Assembly: GCA_964030475.1 (NCBI GenBank)
Contig: CAXIPT010000005.1
Coordinates: 310,001 to 374,000 of the forward strand
Source of the DNA: Tethya wilhelma
Taxonomy: Eukaryota; Porifera; Demospongiae; Tethyida; Tethyidae
DNA: 64,000 bases
Reading direction: 5' to 3'
Shown: positions 13,292 through 24,249 of the stretch, in pieces
How positions within the stretch are numbered: the first letter of the stretch is position 1
Layout: each line of letters opens with the position of its first letter
The notes under the pieces: generated by a model
The model's input: the letters and a program-made list of their open reading frames with translations, nothing else
Databases searched by the model: none
What the model was told of the DNA's origin: nothing
Made by a program: the position numbers and the translations under genes

Positions 13292-14198
13292 AATTATCTA
13301 TGATTAAGCTCATCCAGTAACTTGTGAAAAGAGGGGATCACCCCTCTCGTACCTTCACCAATCCCTCTTGACAGGAGGATTCTTCTAGTAACACTGTGAC
13401 CTGGAAGGTTGGCAATGGAGACTATGAAGTTTAGCTTACGGGTCTTAATTAGTGAGTCAATATCAGAAGATCCCATAACTGTATGATATGGCAAGCCAAA
13501 CATAACAAAACCCCCTACGAAAATTACGACGTCCCCGGAAGCCGTTCTCAGAACGACCTCCTGACAGAGAGCGCGTCCTACAGCAATAAAGCCTTTCTCA
13601 GAACGACCTTCTAACTGAGAGCCCGTTCTACAGCAATAAAGCCGTTCTCAGAACGACCTCCTAACCGAGAACCCGTTCTACAGTAATAAAGTCGTTCTCA
13701 GAACGACCTCCAAACAGAGCACGTCCTAGAAAATAAAGCCGCCGATCAGAAGGTTCCTGGTCAAATACCGCAAAGGTCAAAGGTTGGTAGATAGGTACGT
13801 GCAGGCATAGATACAGTAGATACATGTAATATAGTGCAGGCATAATTATGGTTTTCGAGCGAGCATGCACTTTGAATGATTGCATCATAGAGATACTATC
13901 CTTCCCAGCAAACATTCCTAGTAAATCAAGTTACATTCTGATCAGATCATTATAATAGTGTTGTTGTTGTTGTTGTTGTTGCTGTTGTTGTTATTATTAT
14001 CATTATAGATGTAACCAGGCAGCCTATAGATCAAATTATTACATGTCTACTGTTAATTTTAATTCTTAATTATCTATTTAATTAATTTTAATTTGTTACC
14101 AGTATGTCTCTACCTTAAAATAAATAGCTATAATTATGTTGTGTGCTTTTTCTGCTCCTCCTGATAGGGTGTTTGTTTATGAATATTATTATTATTAT

Positions 14199-14412
14199 AA
14201 TGTGAAGTACACGCCACAAGATTGGCACAGAAAAGAACATAAAAAATAGAATCATGGTCCCATGAGTTCAGTTTAGTCATTCTAATGAGAATGTTTAACT
14301 AATATAATTATAAACATTATATCCAAGCTTGTTCAGGCTTATAATGATTCTATAATATTATCTTACGTTCTTTTCTGTGCCAATATTAATCTTGGGTGTG
14401 TACTTCACATTT
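14199..14412. repeat. Nested inverted repeat
   Basis: GTGAAGTACACGCCACAAGA...GGCACAGAAAAGAAC is mirrored by GTTCTTTTCTGTGCC...TGTGTACTTCAC near 14364-14412. It is probably a small foldback inserted in the larger element. Confidence 0.7.
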
Positions 14413-14627
14413 TCCACTCGTGCATGCATGTGGGGTGCGCATGCTCGGTGCATATAATATGTGCAGCTTGGTACAGTATAGTATATAGGTCGTTCTGAGA
14501 ACGGCTTTGCTGTTGTAGGACGCACTCTGTTAGGAGGTCGTTCTGAGAACGGCTTTGCTGTTGTAGGATGTGCTCTCTGTTAGGAGGTCGTTCTGAGAAT
14601 GGCTTTATTGCTGGAGGACGCGCTCTC

Positions 14628-16828
14628 TTTTATTATTATTATTATTATTATTATCTCAAATATACACACCAATAATAGGTGCAAAAGAAAAGAGAAAGTA
14701 TGATATATAGCGGAATAGAAAATGGTTAGTCACAGCATACAGAATTAATGATTAAGTTTGTAGTGTCAATTGAGTCAAAAACCAATACGTTCAGACGAAT
14801 GTCTCGTATAAATTCAGCGCACATCACATCATCAATGGTATAGCTTTTTGAGTAATCTTGGCTGTACCGATAATTGAAACCAATGGAGGTATATACACAA
14901 CTTGAAGAGGAGAGAAAACAATATCTGAAACATGACAGAAAAAGATGAATAAGGGTGTTATAAATACTATGTACACCAGCGACACAGTGCAAAATTCTCG
15001 TATGACACCGCCTCGGAAGATGCCAGATCTTTCTGAGAATATTGTTAAATGTAACTTCAAGCGAGTTAATCTCCTTGTTACACAGAAACCAGGTGATGCC
15101 ACCATAAAGAGATAGACAGTGTGAAACAAACAGAAAGGTTTTGACTAGTGGGTTACAACATGCAAAAGTATGCAGCAGATGATTGGCTTTCCTGTTCATA
15201 TCCATAAGAACACGTCGAATATCTTCAGAATCATCAAGGTTGAAAGATAAGATGTGACCAAGATGATGCACATAGTCATTAAGTGCTAAGTCATGACCAA
15301 AAAAACTGAAAGCATTGCTTGGCAAGGTGAAGAGTTTCCTGAGACGAAAACAGATAAGCTGAGTTTTTGACGGATTAAACTCCAGGTCAGCATCTGTAGC
15401 AAACTGTTCACACTCAAATAGTAACAACCGTAAAGCAGATGCAGAGGGAGCAAGCAGGACAACGTCATCAGCATAACATAGTGCGCCAACGAAGAAACAG
15501 CCAATGTAACAGCCAACTTTCAGTTTCTGAAGTCTCAGAAGAAGTTCATCCATGTAAACTGCAAACAAAAGAGGTGACAGCACACCCCCTTGCCTAACTC
15601 CGTTGCTAACATTAAAGCTAGACGAACGACAAGAGTTCCAGCGAACAGATAGAGACTGAGATTGATACCATGAAAGAAGGAACCGAAGAATAGGAGCTGG
15701 CAGATTACGTTCAATTAACAATTGAAAGAGCTTCGAGTGATTGACTTTGTCAAAAGCTTTACTGGCGTCCAAAAAACAACTGTAAACCACCGATCCTCTA
15801 TGTATATAACGTGAGACAACATTCTTGAGCAGAAGAGAACAGAGAGAAGTGGAAAAACCTTTCTTGTAACCAAATTGAAGATTTGATGTCACGAGAAAAT
15901 CCTGATAATGAAAAAGTATGCAGCTTTCTAGGACTTTGCTCAGATTGGGAGCTAAAGCAATAGGTCTATAACTGTCTGATACTGATGGATCTTTATGGGG
16001 CTTTGGAATTGGGACCAGGAGACAGTCTCTAATTGCTTTAGGCATATATCCATGCCGAAGAACAACAGTAAACAGCTGTGAGAGAAATGAGGAGATGACA
16101 GAAGCAGAAAGAAGGAGATGGTTAGAAGAGAGAAGAGTATCATCAGATTTGTCCCTACCCAGCTTTAAGAGACTCTCTTCAACAGCCTCCTCAGAGATAT
16201 CAACACTAGCAATGTCTTCATAGGAAAGATTATTACAAAAGTCAGAGTGTGGAACAGAGCAATGTGCATCTGATTCATTACTCGTCGACCGGTTTAGAAG
16301 ATGAGCAAGTTTGGATTGAAAAACTTCACAAATGTCATTGTCAGATGAGAAACCATCCACAACTGGACTTCCAGAACCACGAGAGGAGTATGAACATTTG
16401 CTTTTAAGACGCTTAACCTCCTTCCAGAAAGCAGCCTTGTTCTTCTTACTTAGTGCAGAGGCAGTCTTCGATCTGACAATGTGTTCCCTCCTGCGTTTGA
16501 CTCTCCTGATAGAGTACTTGTACTGCTTTTTTGTCTGCTGCCGAAGATCAAAGAGAACCCCTGAATTTGGACAACCAGCATCTTTCCACAATTTGTTCCA
16601 TAATAGGGCAGACTCTTTGAAATGCTGAACCGAGTCATTCCAGCCTGGTATGATTTTTCGTCTCTTCGACTTTTTGGGCAGATTGAGATCTGCACTATCT
16701 AACAACACCTGCAAAAAGTTACAACAATAATCATCAATATCTGCACAATGTGAAGAGCAGTGAGGATTACAGCAGCTTATTAACTCAGGTGGAATTTCAG
16801 GGAGATTAGCAGCAACAGTACTTTTAGG
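14628..16828 (-). mobile_element. 5'-truncated LINE (CR1/Jockey-like) with reverse transcriptase
   Basis: A long minus-strand frame (14726 to about 16828, open at its 5' edge) encodes a basic linker and a full RT domain. Counting from the TTG at 16714, motifs include SYRPIALAPNLSKVLE (249-264), FLDASKAFDKV (314-324), GVRQGGVLSPLLF (372-384) and the catalytic YADD (414-417). The apurinic endonuclease that should precede it is missing, so the copy is truncated at the junction with the GTTCTGAGAACG array. The 3' end has a short UTR and a (TAA)n tail (14628-14654 as TTA). It is inserted in the element spanning 13487-16951. Confidence 0.9.
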
Positions 16829-16973
16829 AGGTCGTTCTGAAAACGACTTTATTGCTGTACAACGCGCTCTAGGTTAAAAGGTCGTACTGAGGACGGCTTC
16901 CGGGGACGTCGTAATTTTTGAAGGGGGTTTTGTTATGTTTGGCTTGCCATAGTATGAAGGGAGGAGGAGGGGC

Positions 16974-17956
16974 TGTCACGGAGAATTTGGACCCCCCTAT
17001 TTTGGTCCCCCCCGGTCCAAATACTTCGTTGTAATTGGACCCCCGGTCCAAATACTTCAGCAAGTGCTTGAAGTTAATGTTCCTAGTTGTAGTGCTTGGA
17101 CCCCCCCCCCTCTAAACCTTGTATTCAAATTCAACTCAAAAGTGGTGGATCATATAGCAGTCAGCGGTACTACTAGTGTTATCAGTTACAGTGTTCCTGC
17201 AGAAAGTAACTACATTGCATGGCACATCACAGGAGTTGGCATTGATAGTAAAGACAAGCAAGCTGATTTAACAAAAATTAACAAAACATAATAATACCAC
17301 TACCAGTCTTTCACAGCTATAATATTATACTGTAGCACTATAAAGAAAGCTACAGAAAGATACTACTGTAACACATTAACAAGTTACGATTATTTCTTTT
17401 CACCAACAATCTCACATCATCATTATTTGACCATCAGTAACATTATTCTGGTTCTCCTTGCTAGGCATGCATTCCCTAGCCTAGCAGTGGCTGTGGATAT
17501 CTCAGTATAGGCCTAATAATTATATCAAATGACTTTCAATCATATGGTACACTGTCAGTATAATGTCGTCTTTTGCATACTTATCATAGATTCGGTTAAT
17601 AAATCCTGCCTTCAGTTCTCAGTTTAGCCTGATTCGATCCATTTTGAGAACACTGTTCCTATAACTACCAAATTAGACTAATAGCTATTATGCATGGAGA
17701 GCAGAGGACTGAGCAACTTGCAGAATTTAACTCTCAATCAAAAAATTATCATCTACATGTCCACCAAGATGAAATATCTGTCAAACTTATGTGCTTACCA
17801 GCGCGTGCTGATATCCTCCAACATGATTGCAAAAATTCAACTTGAGATCATAAGGGGGGTCCAAATATTTCAAAGGGGGTCCATTGCCTATGCATCATAC
17901 TGAAGTATTTGTTCCGGGGGGTCCAAATACTACGGGGGTCCCTTCACTACGTGACA
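16974..17956. mobile_element. Second TGTCA...TGACA element, 4-bp TSD
   Basis: A 983-bp unit starts TGTCACGGAGAATTTGGACC and ends CTACGTGACA, flanked by GGGC at 16970-16973 and 17957-17960. Near both ends are GGTCCAAATACTT-type repeats, the counterpart of the GGTCC/AATTTT repeats in the 3492-4221 element. Open frames of about 70 aa inside are not recognisable. It sits just outside the 13487-16951 element. Confidence 0.75.
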
Positions 17957-18391
17957 GGGCATCTGGTAGCTAGAATTTCAGATAGTAAACCGGCCCGCCG
18001 TGCCAGGCTCAGGCTCAGTGCCGTGACTCAGCCGGGCAGTGAACTGTGCCTTGTTGCATACTGAAGTCATAGTCTTTTATATGCGTACATGTTTAGTTGT
18101 GCATGCTAGTTGAGTGCGCTGAGGCTTATGCACCGTAGGTGCCTTCATTATTAAGGTGACCATCTGTGCTATGAGTATCTAGTGTGTATGGTTTTGTACT
18201 CCTTCGTGCTGTTGTGGTATGTCTTCCCTCAGGAATACATACAACAGCCCTCAAGAGTACAATTACCATACACACTAGATACTCATAGTACAAATATTAC
18301 TTGTATGACAGGTGTGTGACCATAACAATGTTATAAATACTCATAATCCAAATATTTTGTCTTCCCTATCTCTCTTCCTCGTCATGTGCAG

Positions 18392-20500
18392 TCAGCCACC
18401 TCATGCCTGGACTACCCTATGACCAGCTACACTGTTTTCCTCAATGGTAGACCAGAGGGTATACAGCTACCCATTGTGAAGACAATAGCTCCAGATGAAA
18501 TGGAAACAAAACTCTAAAGGCCACCTTTGACTCAATGCTCAATGGAATTGCTGAAGACACTAGTACTCTGTATTCAAATCAAGTTGTCATAGGGAATGAA
18601 ACCACAAAAGAGAAACAGTTGTGTGAGTTCATTTAGAAATTTTAGGTAAGAACTAATCCATAGATAAAATTAATACCAAGAGTGTTTATTCTTGTTAATA
18701 CAATGACATGTTATCAAAGATTTGTAATCATAATAATTTTAATCTCCATGGTGATCAAGTAGGCCTAAGGGTCTTTGATATTATGTTCTCTTTTTACAGC
18801 AGATACTATACTGATGTGCAACAATTGTCTGTTGAACAACCAAGTGCATGATAACGATGCATGAACTCATACTCTACAACAAAGGTCTTTTGATTATCAT
18901 CACCATCACTGGTAGCTTCTCGTGCATGTTGTTCTCGTGAGTGGTGTGGAACAAGTGGAGAACATTAGTCGAACATTCTATCGAAATGGCTCTGAGCTTG
19001 TATTACAAGGAGTTGTGAATGAGAGTGAAATGGAGTTCTGTCATCACCTTGTATTTGGTTATGACATTGAGGTTGATAACAGCACTGGGTCATTGGCACT
19101 GCCTGGTACTTTGACAGTCAACAGCAGGAGTATGGACTGCCCTGAAGTGCACTCAAACAATACTGGTTTGTTGAATCCACAGATGCTATGACAGTAACTT
19201 CATGCTTGTGTGAATTGTGTGCATGTACATCTACAATTGGCTAGTATATGCATCTCTATGCATCAAAACATGTACATGAAGGAGTTGCATAATATTACAC
19301 CTGAGCAGTTAAGTATGGCGGAATTATATGTTATATTCCAGATTCCTTTATGTGTGTGTGATTCTGTCTGTACAACTTTGCTTTGTTTATTCCTGCAGTC
19401 TCTAGGAAGGTCTGTTCCCATGGTGGTCATCATCAGTGCTTCTGTTAGTACCTTCATTGTCACCACCATCATACTGATCAGCATTATAGCCACTGTCTTT
19501 GCCATCAAAGTGTCCCTAAGAATTATATAAGAAAGAAGAAAGGTAAGAGACATGGGGATAATTATACTCACTGACTGAGTAACCTATTATTCACGGGTAC
19601 TAATTTTGGCGATTTTAGCAAATGAGTATACATTTGCGGCTGTGTCAGTAGACAGGAAGTTGCCAAAAAATTAATATCAAACATGATCAGAAACCTTATA
19701 GGTTGTAAAAACAGCTGACCACATAGTTTCTATTACATGAGTATAGTAACAAATCTGAGGAGGTCCAACATACACAGGTCATCTCAGGCTAATTGCAATA
19801 TTAATGAGATTATGTGATGTTGTTTCCTGGTCGCGTAGCTCGCTTTTTCTAAGATTTATCACAACTTTTAGTGGCTATTCTGACAAAGTATCAGGAGAGA
19901 GAAGGATTTTTAACTTTTCAAGTTGAGAAAGCATCTCAAATCGAGACCAGGAATATAATCACGTGACTTTTTAAATTAGGAAATGCGTTGGGAAATGCCT
20001 ATAAAATGAAATGTTTAATTCGCTAAAAATTTACAAATCTGCTCTCCTCTAAATTCGCTAAAATTAGTACCCACGCAAAATAATAGTGTCCTTAAGGTAT
20101 GTGAGCTGTGTCTATAATACCAATCTCATTGTCTGAGCTTAATATGCACGTAACTTTGTAGGGTCCTCATCAAACAGGGTTACCATGAGACAGAGAAATG
20201 TTTACTTATAAGCTAGTGTATGTGTATCTCTGCATATACTACTAGTATCAGATTCTGCTCTCTCTCTCACACACACACACACATTATAGTTGCAGCACCT
20301 CAAGTGGTCAGCAGCTAATTTGTTGGAAGTTTACACTGTGACTTTTTCAAAGCAATCACCATTACTAAGTAAACAATATTCTTTCTACTGTGTAATACTT
20401 TTTCCTCTAGTAATACAAAATGTTTGAAATGCATACCACTTAAACTACTACTGTTGTTTAGTAACTTCCAACAAACACACACACATACACACACATGAAA
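18392..20500 (+). pseudogene. Decayed subfamily I receptor gene (copy 0')
   Basis: Exons found: FN3-2 from 18392 (SATSCLDYPMTSYTVFLNG, frameshifted after DEMET by one missing base), Cys module about 18800-19165 (VLVSGVEQVENISRTFYRNG, FGYDIEVDNSTG, LALPGTLTVN), and membrane exon from 19406 (GRSVPMVVIISASVSTFIVT, then a stop soon after the span). At 20280-20490 the sequence matches the intron of gene F that precedes its last exon. The gene is a duplicate of pseudogene 0 but lacks the two element insertions found there, so it preserves the empty sites. Confidence 0.75.
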
Positions 20501-20957
20501 GTTCATCAGAAAAAATCTCCCGCCTCCGCCACCTCCCGAACCCAGGTCACTGAGCTACTAGAACTCACTGGCATATTGGAGCAGAGAATAGTAGTATACA
20601 GTACTATTCATAGACATGCATGTACTATAGTCAACTTCTGAACTAAATCTTGAGGTCTACATGTAATGGCATGACCCACATGTCATTGATGTAAATACAT
20701 GACCAGCATGTTCTTCCTGACACGATAAACATGCCATACCTTAATAAAAGGCAACGAAATGTATGTGTCTTGTGTGTTGATTATATATATATAATAATAA
20801 AGATTATGTGTACACATACAAATTGCAGACTCCAGATAAAAGAACAACATCCTGTATACTGAGATGTGACTAGGCAAAAAAATTCCTGGAATGAAAATAA
20901 TTATGCTAGCTAAGTGGGAGGGGCGTTAGCCTACTTGTGTGGATTATTGCGAGAAAG
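20501..20957. promoter_or_regulatory. Upstream region of gene B with conserved promoter-proximal motif
   Basis: 20560-20720 matches 40960-41110 downstream of gene F. Directly before the ATG of gene B lie GTGGGAGGGGCG and GGATTATTGCGAGAAAG. Gene D has ATGGGAGGGGCGG and GATTATTGTGAGGGAAAG in the same order before its ATG. Conservation in two paralogues suggests a core promoter; no TATA box is obvious. Confidence 0.45.
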
Positions 20958-22056
20958 ATGTTGATCCAGAGTTTGTTCTATTTACTTTTTTTCAGCTTTA
21001 TAGAAGTTGGAGCTACAGGTAAACTAGTTCTACTTTGATACTATAGCATACTGAATCGAACATTCTTGTACTGGCGGTATATATAACTATAGAATCATCA
21101 TCCTCATTCCTGGTAGAGCATGGAGCAGAAGATATTAACGTATTTGCTCCAATTGGCACCACTGTAATTCTCAACTGCACTGCTAGGAGCATTTCATTAA
21201 GTTGGGTAGTGCATGTAAACGGGACAGGACCGTTTATAGTAATATCTGGACTTGAACTGAGTCATCTAGGAATAGCAGTTGAGACATCAGACCTTGATGG
21301 AGGAGTGAAATCTTCATTGTTGAGAGTTAATGCTAGTGAGATGAATAATGAAACTGAAGTAGTCTGTCAATTTACTCCACCAGCTGCTTCACCACTAAAT
21401 AGCAACAGAATCACAATTGNTTTACTCCACCAGCTGCTTCACCACTAAATAGCAACAGAATCACAATTGTTGTATTTGGTAAGTTTATTGTTAATAAGAA
21501 TAATTATTACAATAAAATTAACTTGATTATCAGTGATGGAAAACCTTCTGTAGATATTCCTTCACCACCCAGTGATGTCGTGGTAACTGACATTTCTGAA
21601 CACACAGTCAATGTGTCATGGTCTTCAGAAACAATCTCTGGAGTTGATGTCCAATTCAACTTAACAGTGGTCAATTTAAATACCTCAGAAGAACTGATAT
21701 TTGAGCCAAACAACACCAACTACATCTTTACTCCATCACCCCCCAAATTTGAGCCATGTGATGTTTACCGTTTCCAGGTGACAGCAATCAATGGAGCAGG
21801 CAGTAGTGAACCCAGTGAGGCTGTAGTGTCCATGTTNTCATTCTGCACAGCTAGGAGGGAAAATGGCATTAACCAGATTAAACAATGCTATAAACTTTAT
21901 CTTTCTGATTATATACTTTCAGATTGTGAATTTAAAAACTCTACAAATCAAGCCTATGGTGTAACAATCCCAGTACAACATAAAATGCAATCAACTAAAT
22001 TGGATGATACAGAAGAACATTTTTATGAAGAAGTCAATGACGTTAAACTTCAATGA
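20958..22056 (+). CDS. Gene B: subfamily I receptor, broken by assembly gaps
   Basis: Exons: signal peptide 20958-21018 (MLIQSLFYLLFFSFIEVGA), Ig 21093-21478 and FN3-1 21554-21836, then an N at 21837 joined directly to a tail exon 21923-22056 (NSTNQAYGVTIPV, EEHFYEEVNDVKLQ, stop). The Ig exon contains an N at 21420 followed by a second copy of the preceding 49 bp, which is an unmerged contig overlap. The end of FN3-1, all of FN3-2, the Cys module and the membrane exon are missing, so the join at 21837 is artificial. The readable part is near-identical to genes A and F. Confidence 0.7.
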
Positions 22057-22299
22057 TAATAGCTTAAACAATACATGGTGATTGTCATGTACTAGTACGG
22101 TGGTCTTAGTATGTTATTTTGCTAGCCTCATACGCCGGTACCCAGGCTCTTTCCATCTTGACCTTTTAATCACTTACGATACAGTGCTAGTATTATTATT
22201 ATCTGGGTACACAGTGCATTTAAGCCAGTAGTGTTCAAGAAGATGTGCCTGCATGCTGATAATCAAACCCTATAGCCTGCATGTATAGTCTACTGACAC

Positions 22300-22452
22300 C
22301 AGAGGAGGTACGACACGAGTGCGCCTTTGCTGAGCTGGCAAGTCTGTTAATTACATTCCGATCATGTGACTGCAATACTTCACAATGAGAGTTGATCACG
22401 TGCTCCCCGTTTGCCAGCTCAGCAAAGGCGCACTCGTGTCGTACCTCCTCTG
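22300..22452. mobile_element. Foldback MITE, CAGAGGAGGTACGACACGAG ends (copy 1)
   Basis: Arms of about 44 bp (CAGAGGAGGTACGAC...GCTGAGCTGGCAA) are inverted at the right end. The interior contains ATTACATTCCGATCATGTGA. Confidence 0.85.
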
Positions 22453-22484
22453 GGTCCGGTCCATTTCCACTTTTCGTATCATAC

Positions 22485-22637
22485 CAGAGGAGGTACGACA
22501 CGAGTGCGCCTTTGCTGAGCTGGCAAAGCAGGTGCACGTGATCAATTCTTATTGTAAACTATTGCGGTCACATGATTGGAATGTAATTAACAGACTTGCC
22601 AGCTCAGCAAAGGCGCACTCGTGTCGTACCTCCTCTG
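22485..22637. mobile_element. Foldback MITE, same family (copy 2, inverted)
   Basis: Same arms as 22300-22452. The interior reads in the opposite orientation (TCACATGATTGGAATGTAAT), so two copies lie 32 bp apart facing each other. Confidence 0.85.
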
Positions 22638-22859
22638 TACTGACACTATCTAAATATGCCCCTCCCCCCAGGCCCATGAATCTTTTCTTTGTCTGGTAAA
22701 GATCGTCACAGTGTGTGAGTCTCAATTTCAAAGTAGAGTAGTTCAAAGGGCAGGGGAATTTCACTGTACACAACAAGTTTTATGGAAGTATTACTTGCAT
22801 TCATAGATTTTTTTTTTCTTTAAAATATTTGGTTGCACAAAGCGAACAGGGAAGACATA

Positions 22860-23595
22860 AAATGGCACGAAGGCTAATGACAAGTATGCCTCAGTACCTG
22901 ATGTAATTAAATATAGAGTACAAAAATGAAATGAAATGAAATGAAACGGAAAGAGATGAAACTGATGAAATGAAAAACAAAGGCTAAAAACAAAAATAAG
23001 TAATAATTACAGTAGGGTAAGGGATGAGAAAATATTGTGTAGGCGTCTTTGATGAAGGCTGGTGAGCATTGGTGGATACATATGGTTTAAATAATTGTTT
23101 AGAGTTATAATGACAAGAGAGTGAATGGGGATGAGGGGTGAAAATGGTTGGTGGGATGCAGGACAGGTTGTTGATAATCTTATAGCAGACACTCAGTTTC
23201 TGTAATCTTCGCCTAACAGCGAGTGGTGTCAAGATGTGCGAAGAGTTATATAGGCGCGTGATGGTCGGATTGAGAAGTCCAATGTTGAAGGATGACAAGA
23301 TTAGCAAAGCATTGGACTTGAGTAGTTTGCCAAGGGTCCCAAACTGCGCAGCAGTACTCCAGTCTGGGACGAATAGTTGTGACGTAGACCTTGTGCTGGA
23401 GTTGACTTAATTAGACCGTTTTTCTCTTGCACTATTAGTGCAAGAGAAAAACGCCTGTGGATCATGCCAAGTAAACTTAGTTGCCTCTTTGAAGCCTGAC
23501 AAACATTGTTTATGTGATCCATCCAAGAAAGATTAGAGGAGAGGGTAACGCCGAGATACTGATTGTCATTCTTTATTATCCTTACAGTTGAAGTT
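22860..23595 (-). mobile_element. LINE RT C-terminal fragment
   Basis: Minus-strand frames read NDNQYLGVTLSSNLSWMDHI then NNVCQASKRQLSLLGMIHRR, the standard YLGV...LSW..H block after the RT core of LINEs. After a frame change it continues NIGLLNPTITRLYNSSHILT and RRRLQKLSVCYKIINN. It is 5' truncated and frameshifted. A (GAAAT)n-like stretch near 22926-22975 is probably its 3' tail. Confidence 0.75.
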
Positions 23596-23624
23596 AGTTC
23601 ATAATAATTTATCTGTATAATTTG

Positions 23625-23735
23625 CTAGTCTGGCTGGCCAGACTCTTCGCACGGGGAAGGAAGAGTGAAGAGTCTGGCCAGTAGTCTCGCGGGCCAGACA
23701 TCCGCGAGACTATCTGGCCAGCCAGACTATTAAAT
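23625..23735. repeat. TAGTCTGGCTGGCCAGAC foldback
   Basis: TAGTCTGGCTGGCCAGACTC on the left and CTGGCCAGCCAGACTA on the right, with an internal GTCTCGCGGG/CCGCGAGAC hairpin. Confidence 0.7.
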
Positions 23736-23875
23736 CATGGCGCCTGGCATTTGCTGCATACAGAGCCGCAGGTGATGTCTGATTAGGTAGCAAAAAGTTT
23801 GTACTACTTGTAAATTATAAACTGAAAACATGAACATTAAACAAGTACAAAAAACATTAGAAATATAATTCAAAC

Positions 23876-24075
23876 ATAGGAATGGCCAAATCGTAAAAAA
23901 GTGAGCAAACAAGATAGGAATGGTTGTGAGATTGAGCGAGTTCATTTCACTGTGTCACACATTATTATGTTCATATCCTTACTGAGGACATTGTAGACAC
24001 AGGAATGAACTCGCTCAATCTGACAACCATTCCTATCTTGTTGCTCACTTTTTTTTACGATTTGGCCATTCCTAT
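23876..24075. mobile_element. Foldback MITE, ATAGGAATGGCCAAATCGTA ends
   Basis: Arms of about 80 bp, including ATAGGAATGGCCAAATCGTA and ACAAGATAGGAATGGTTGT and their inverses. The same outer ends occur at 53551-53818. Confidence 0.85.
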
Positions 24076-24249
24076 AGCCAAATCGTATTAGGCAGATTAA
24101 GAATCGTTCTCGGCGGTCTTCTGATGACACGAGGTAGTGAATAACTGCGCATGCGCAATGTAAATCAGCACGAGTAAGAATAGTCATGCGAATGGATGTC
24201 CAAACTGGCCTGGCCTGCGCATGGGAATTGGACCTCTCAATTTTACAAG

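Larger units (their letters stand above)
13487..16951. mobile_element. Inverted-repeat element with 6-bp TSD and tandem GTTCTGAGAACG units
   Basis: Ends are TATGGCAAGCCAAACATAAC and its inverse GTTATGTTTGGCTTGCCATA, flanked by GTATGA at 13481-13486 and 16952-16957. Both ends continue with CCCCC, ACGACGTCCCCGGAAGCC and then several roughly 50-bp units built on CGTTCTCAGAACGACCTCC (13545-13740 and, inverted, 14490-14628 and 16829-16890). A LINE is inserted in the right array. Without it the element is about 1.26 kb and has no recognised transposase. A further inverted repeat is at 14199-14412. Confidence 0.75.

Noticed and set aside
14824..16695. Several short frames inside the LINE
   Set aside because: They overlap the long reverse transcriptase frame and are shadows of it.
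22235..22776. Three frames with shared EVRHECAFAELA sequence
   Set aside because: They come from the arms of the two foldback MITEs at 22300-22637.
23301..23522. Possible host gene at the minus-strand frame
   Set aside because: The upstream YLGVTLSSNLSW block identifies it as a LINE fragment.
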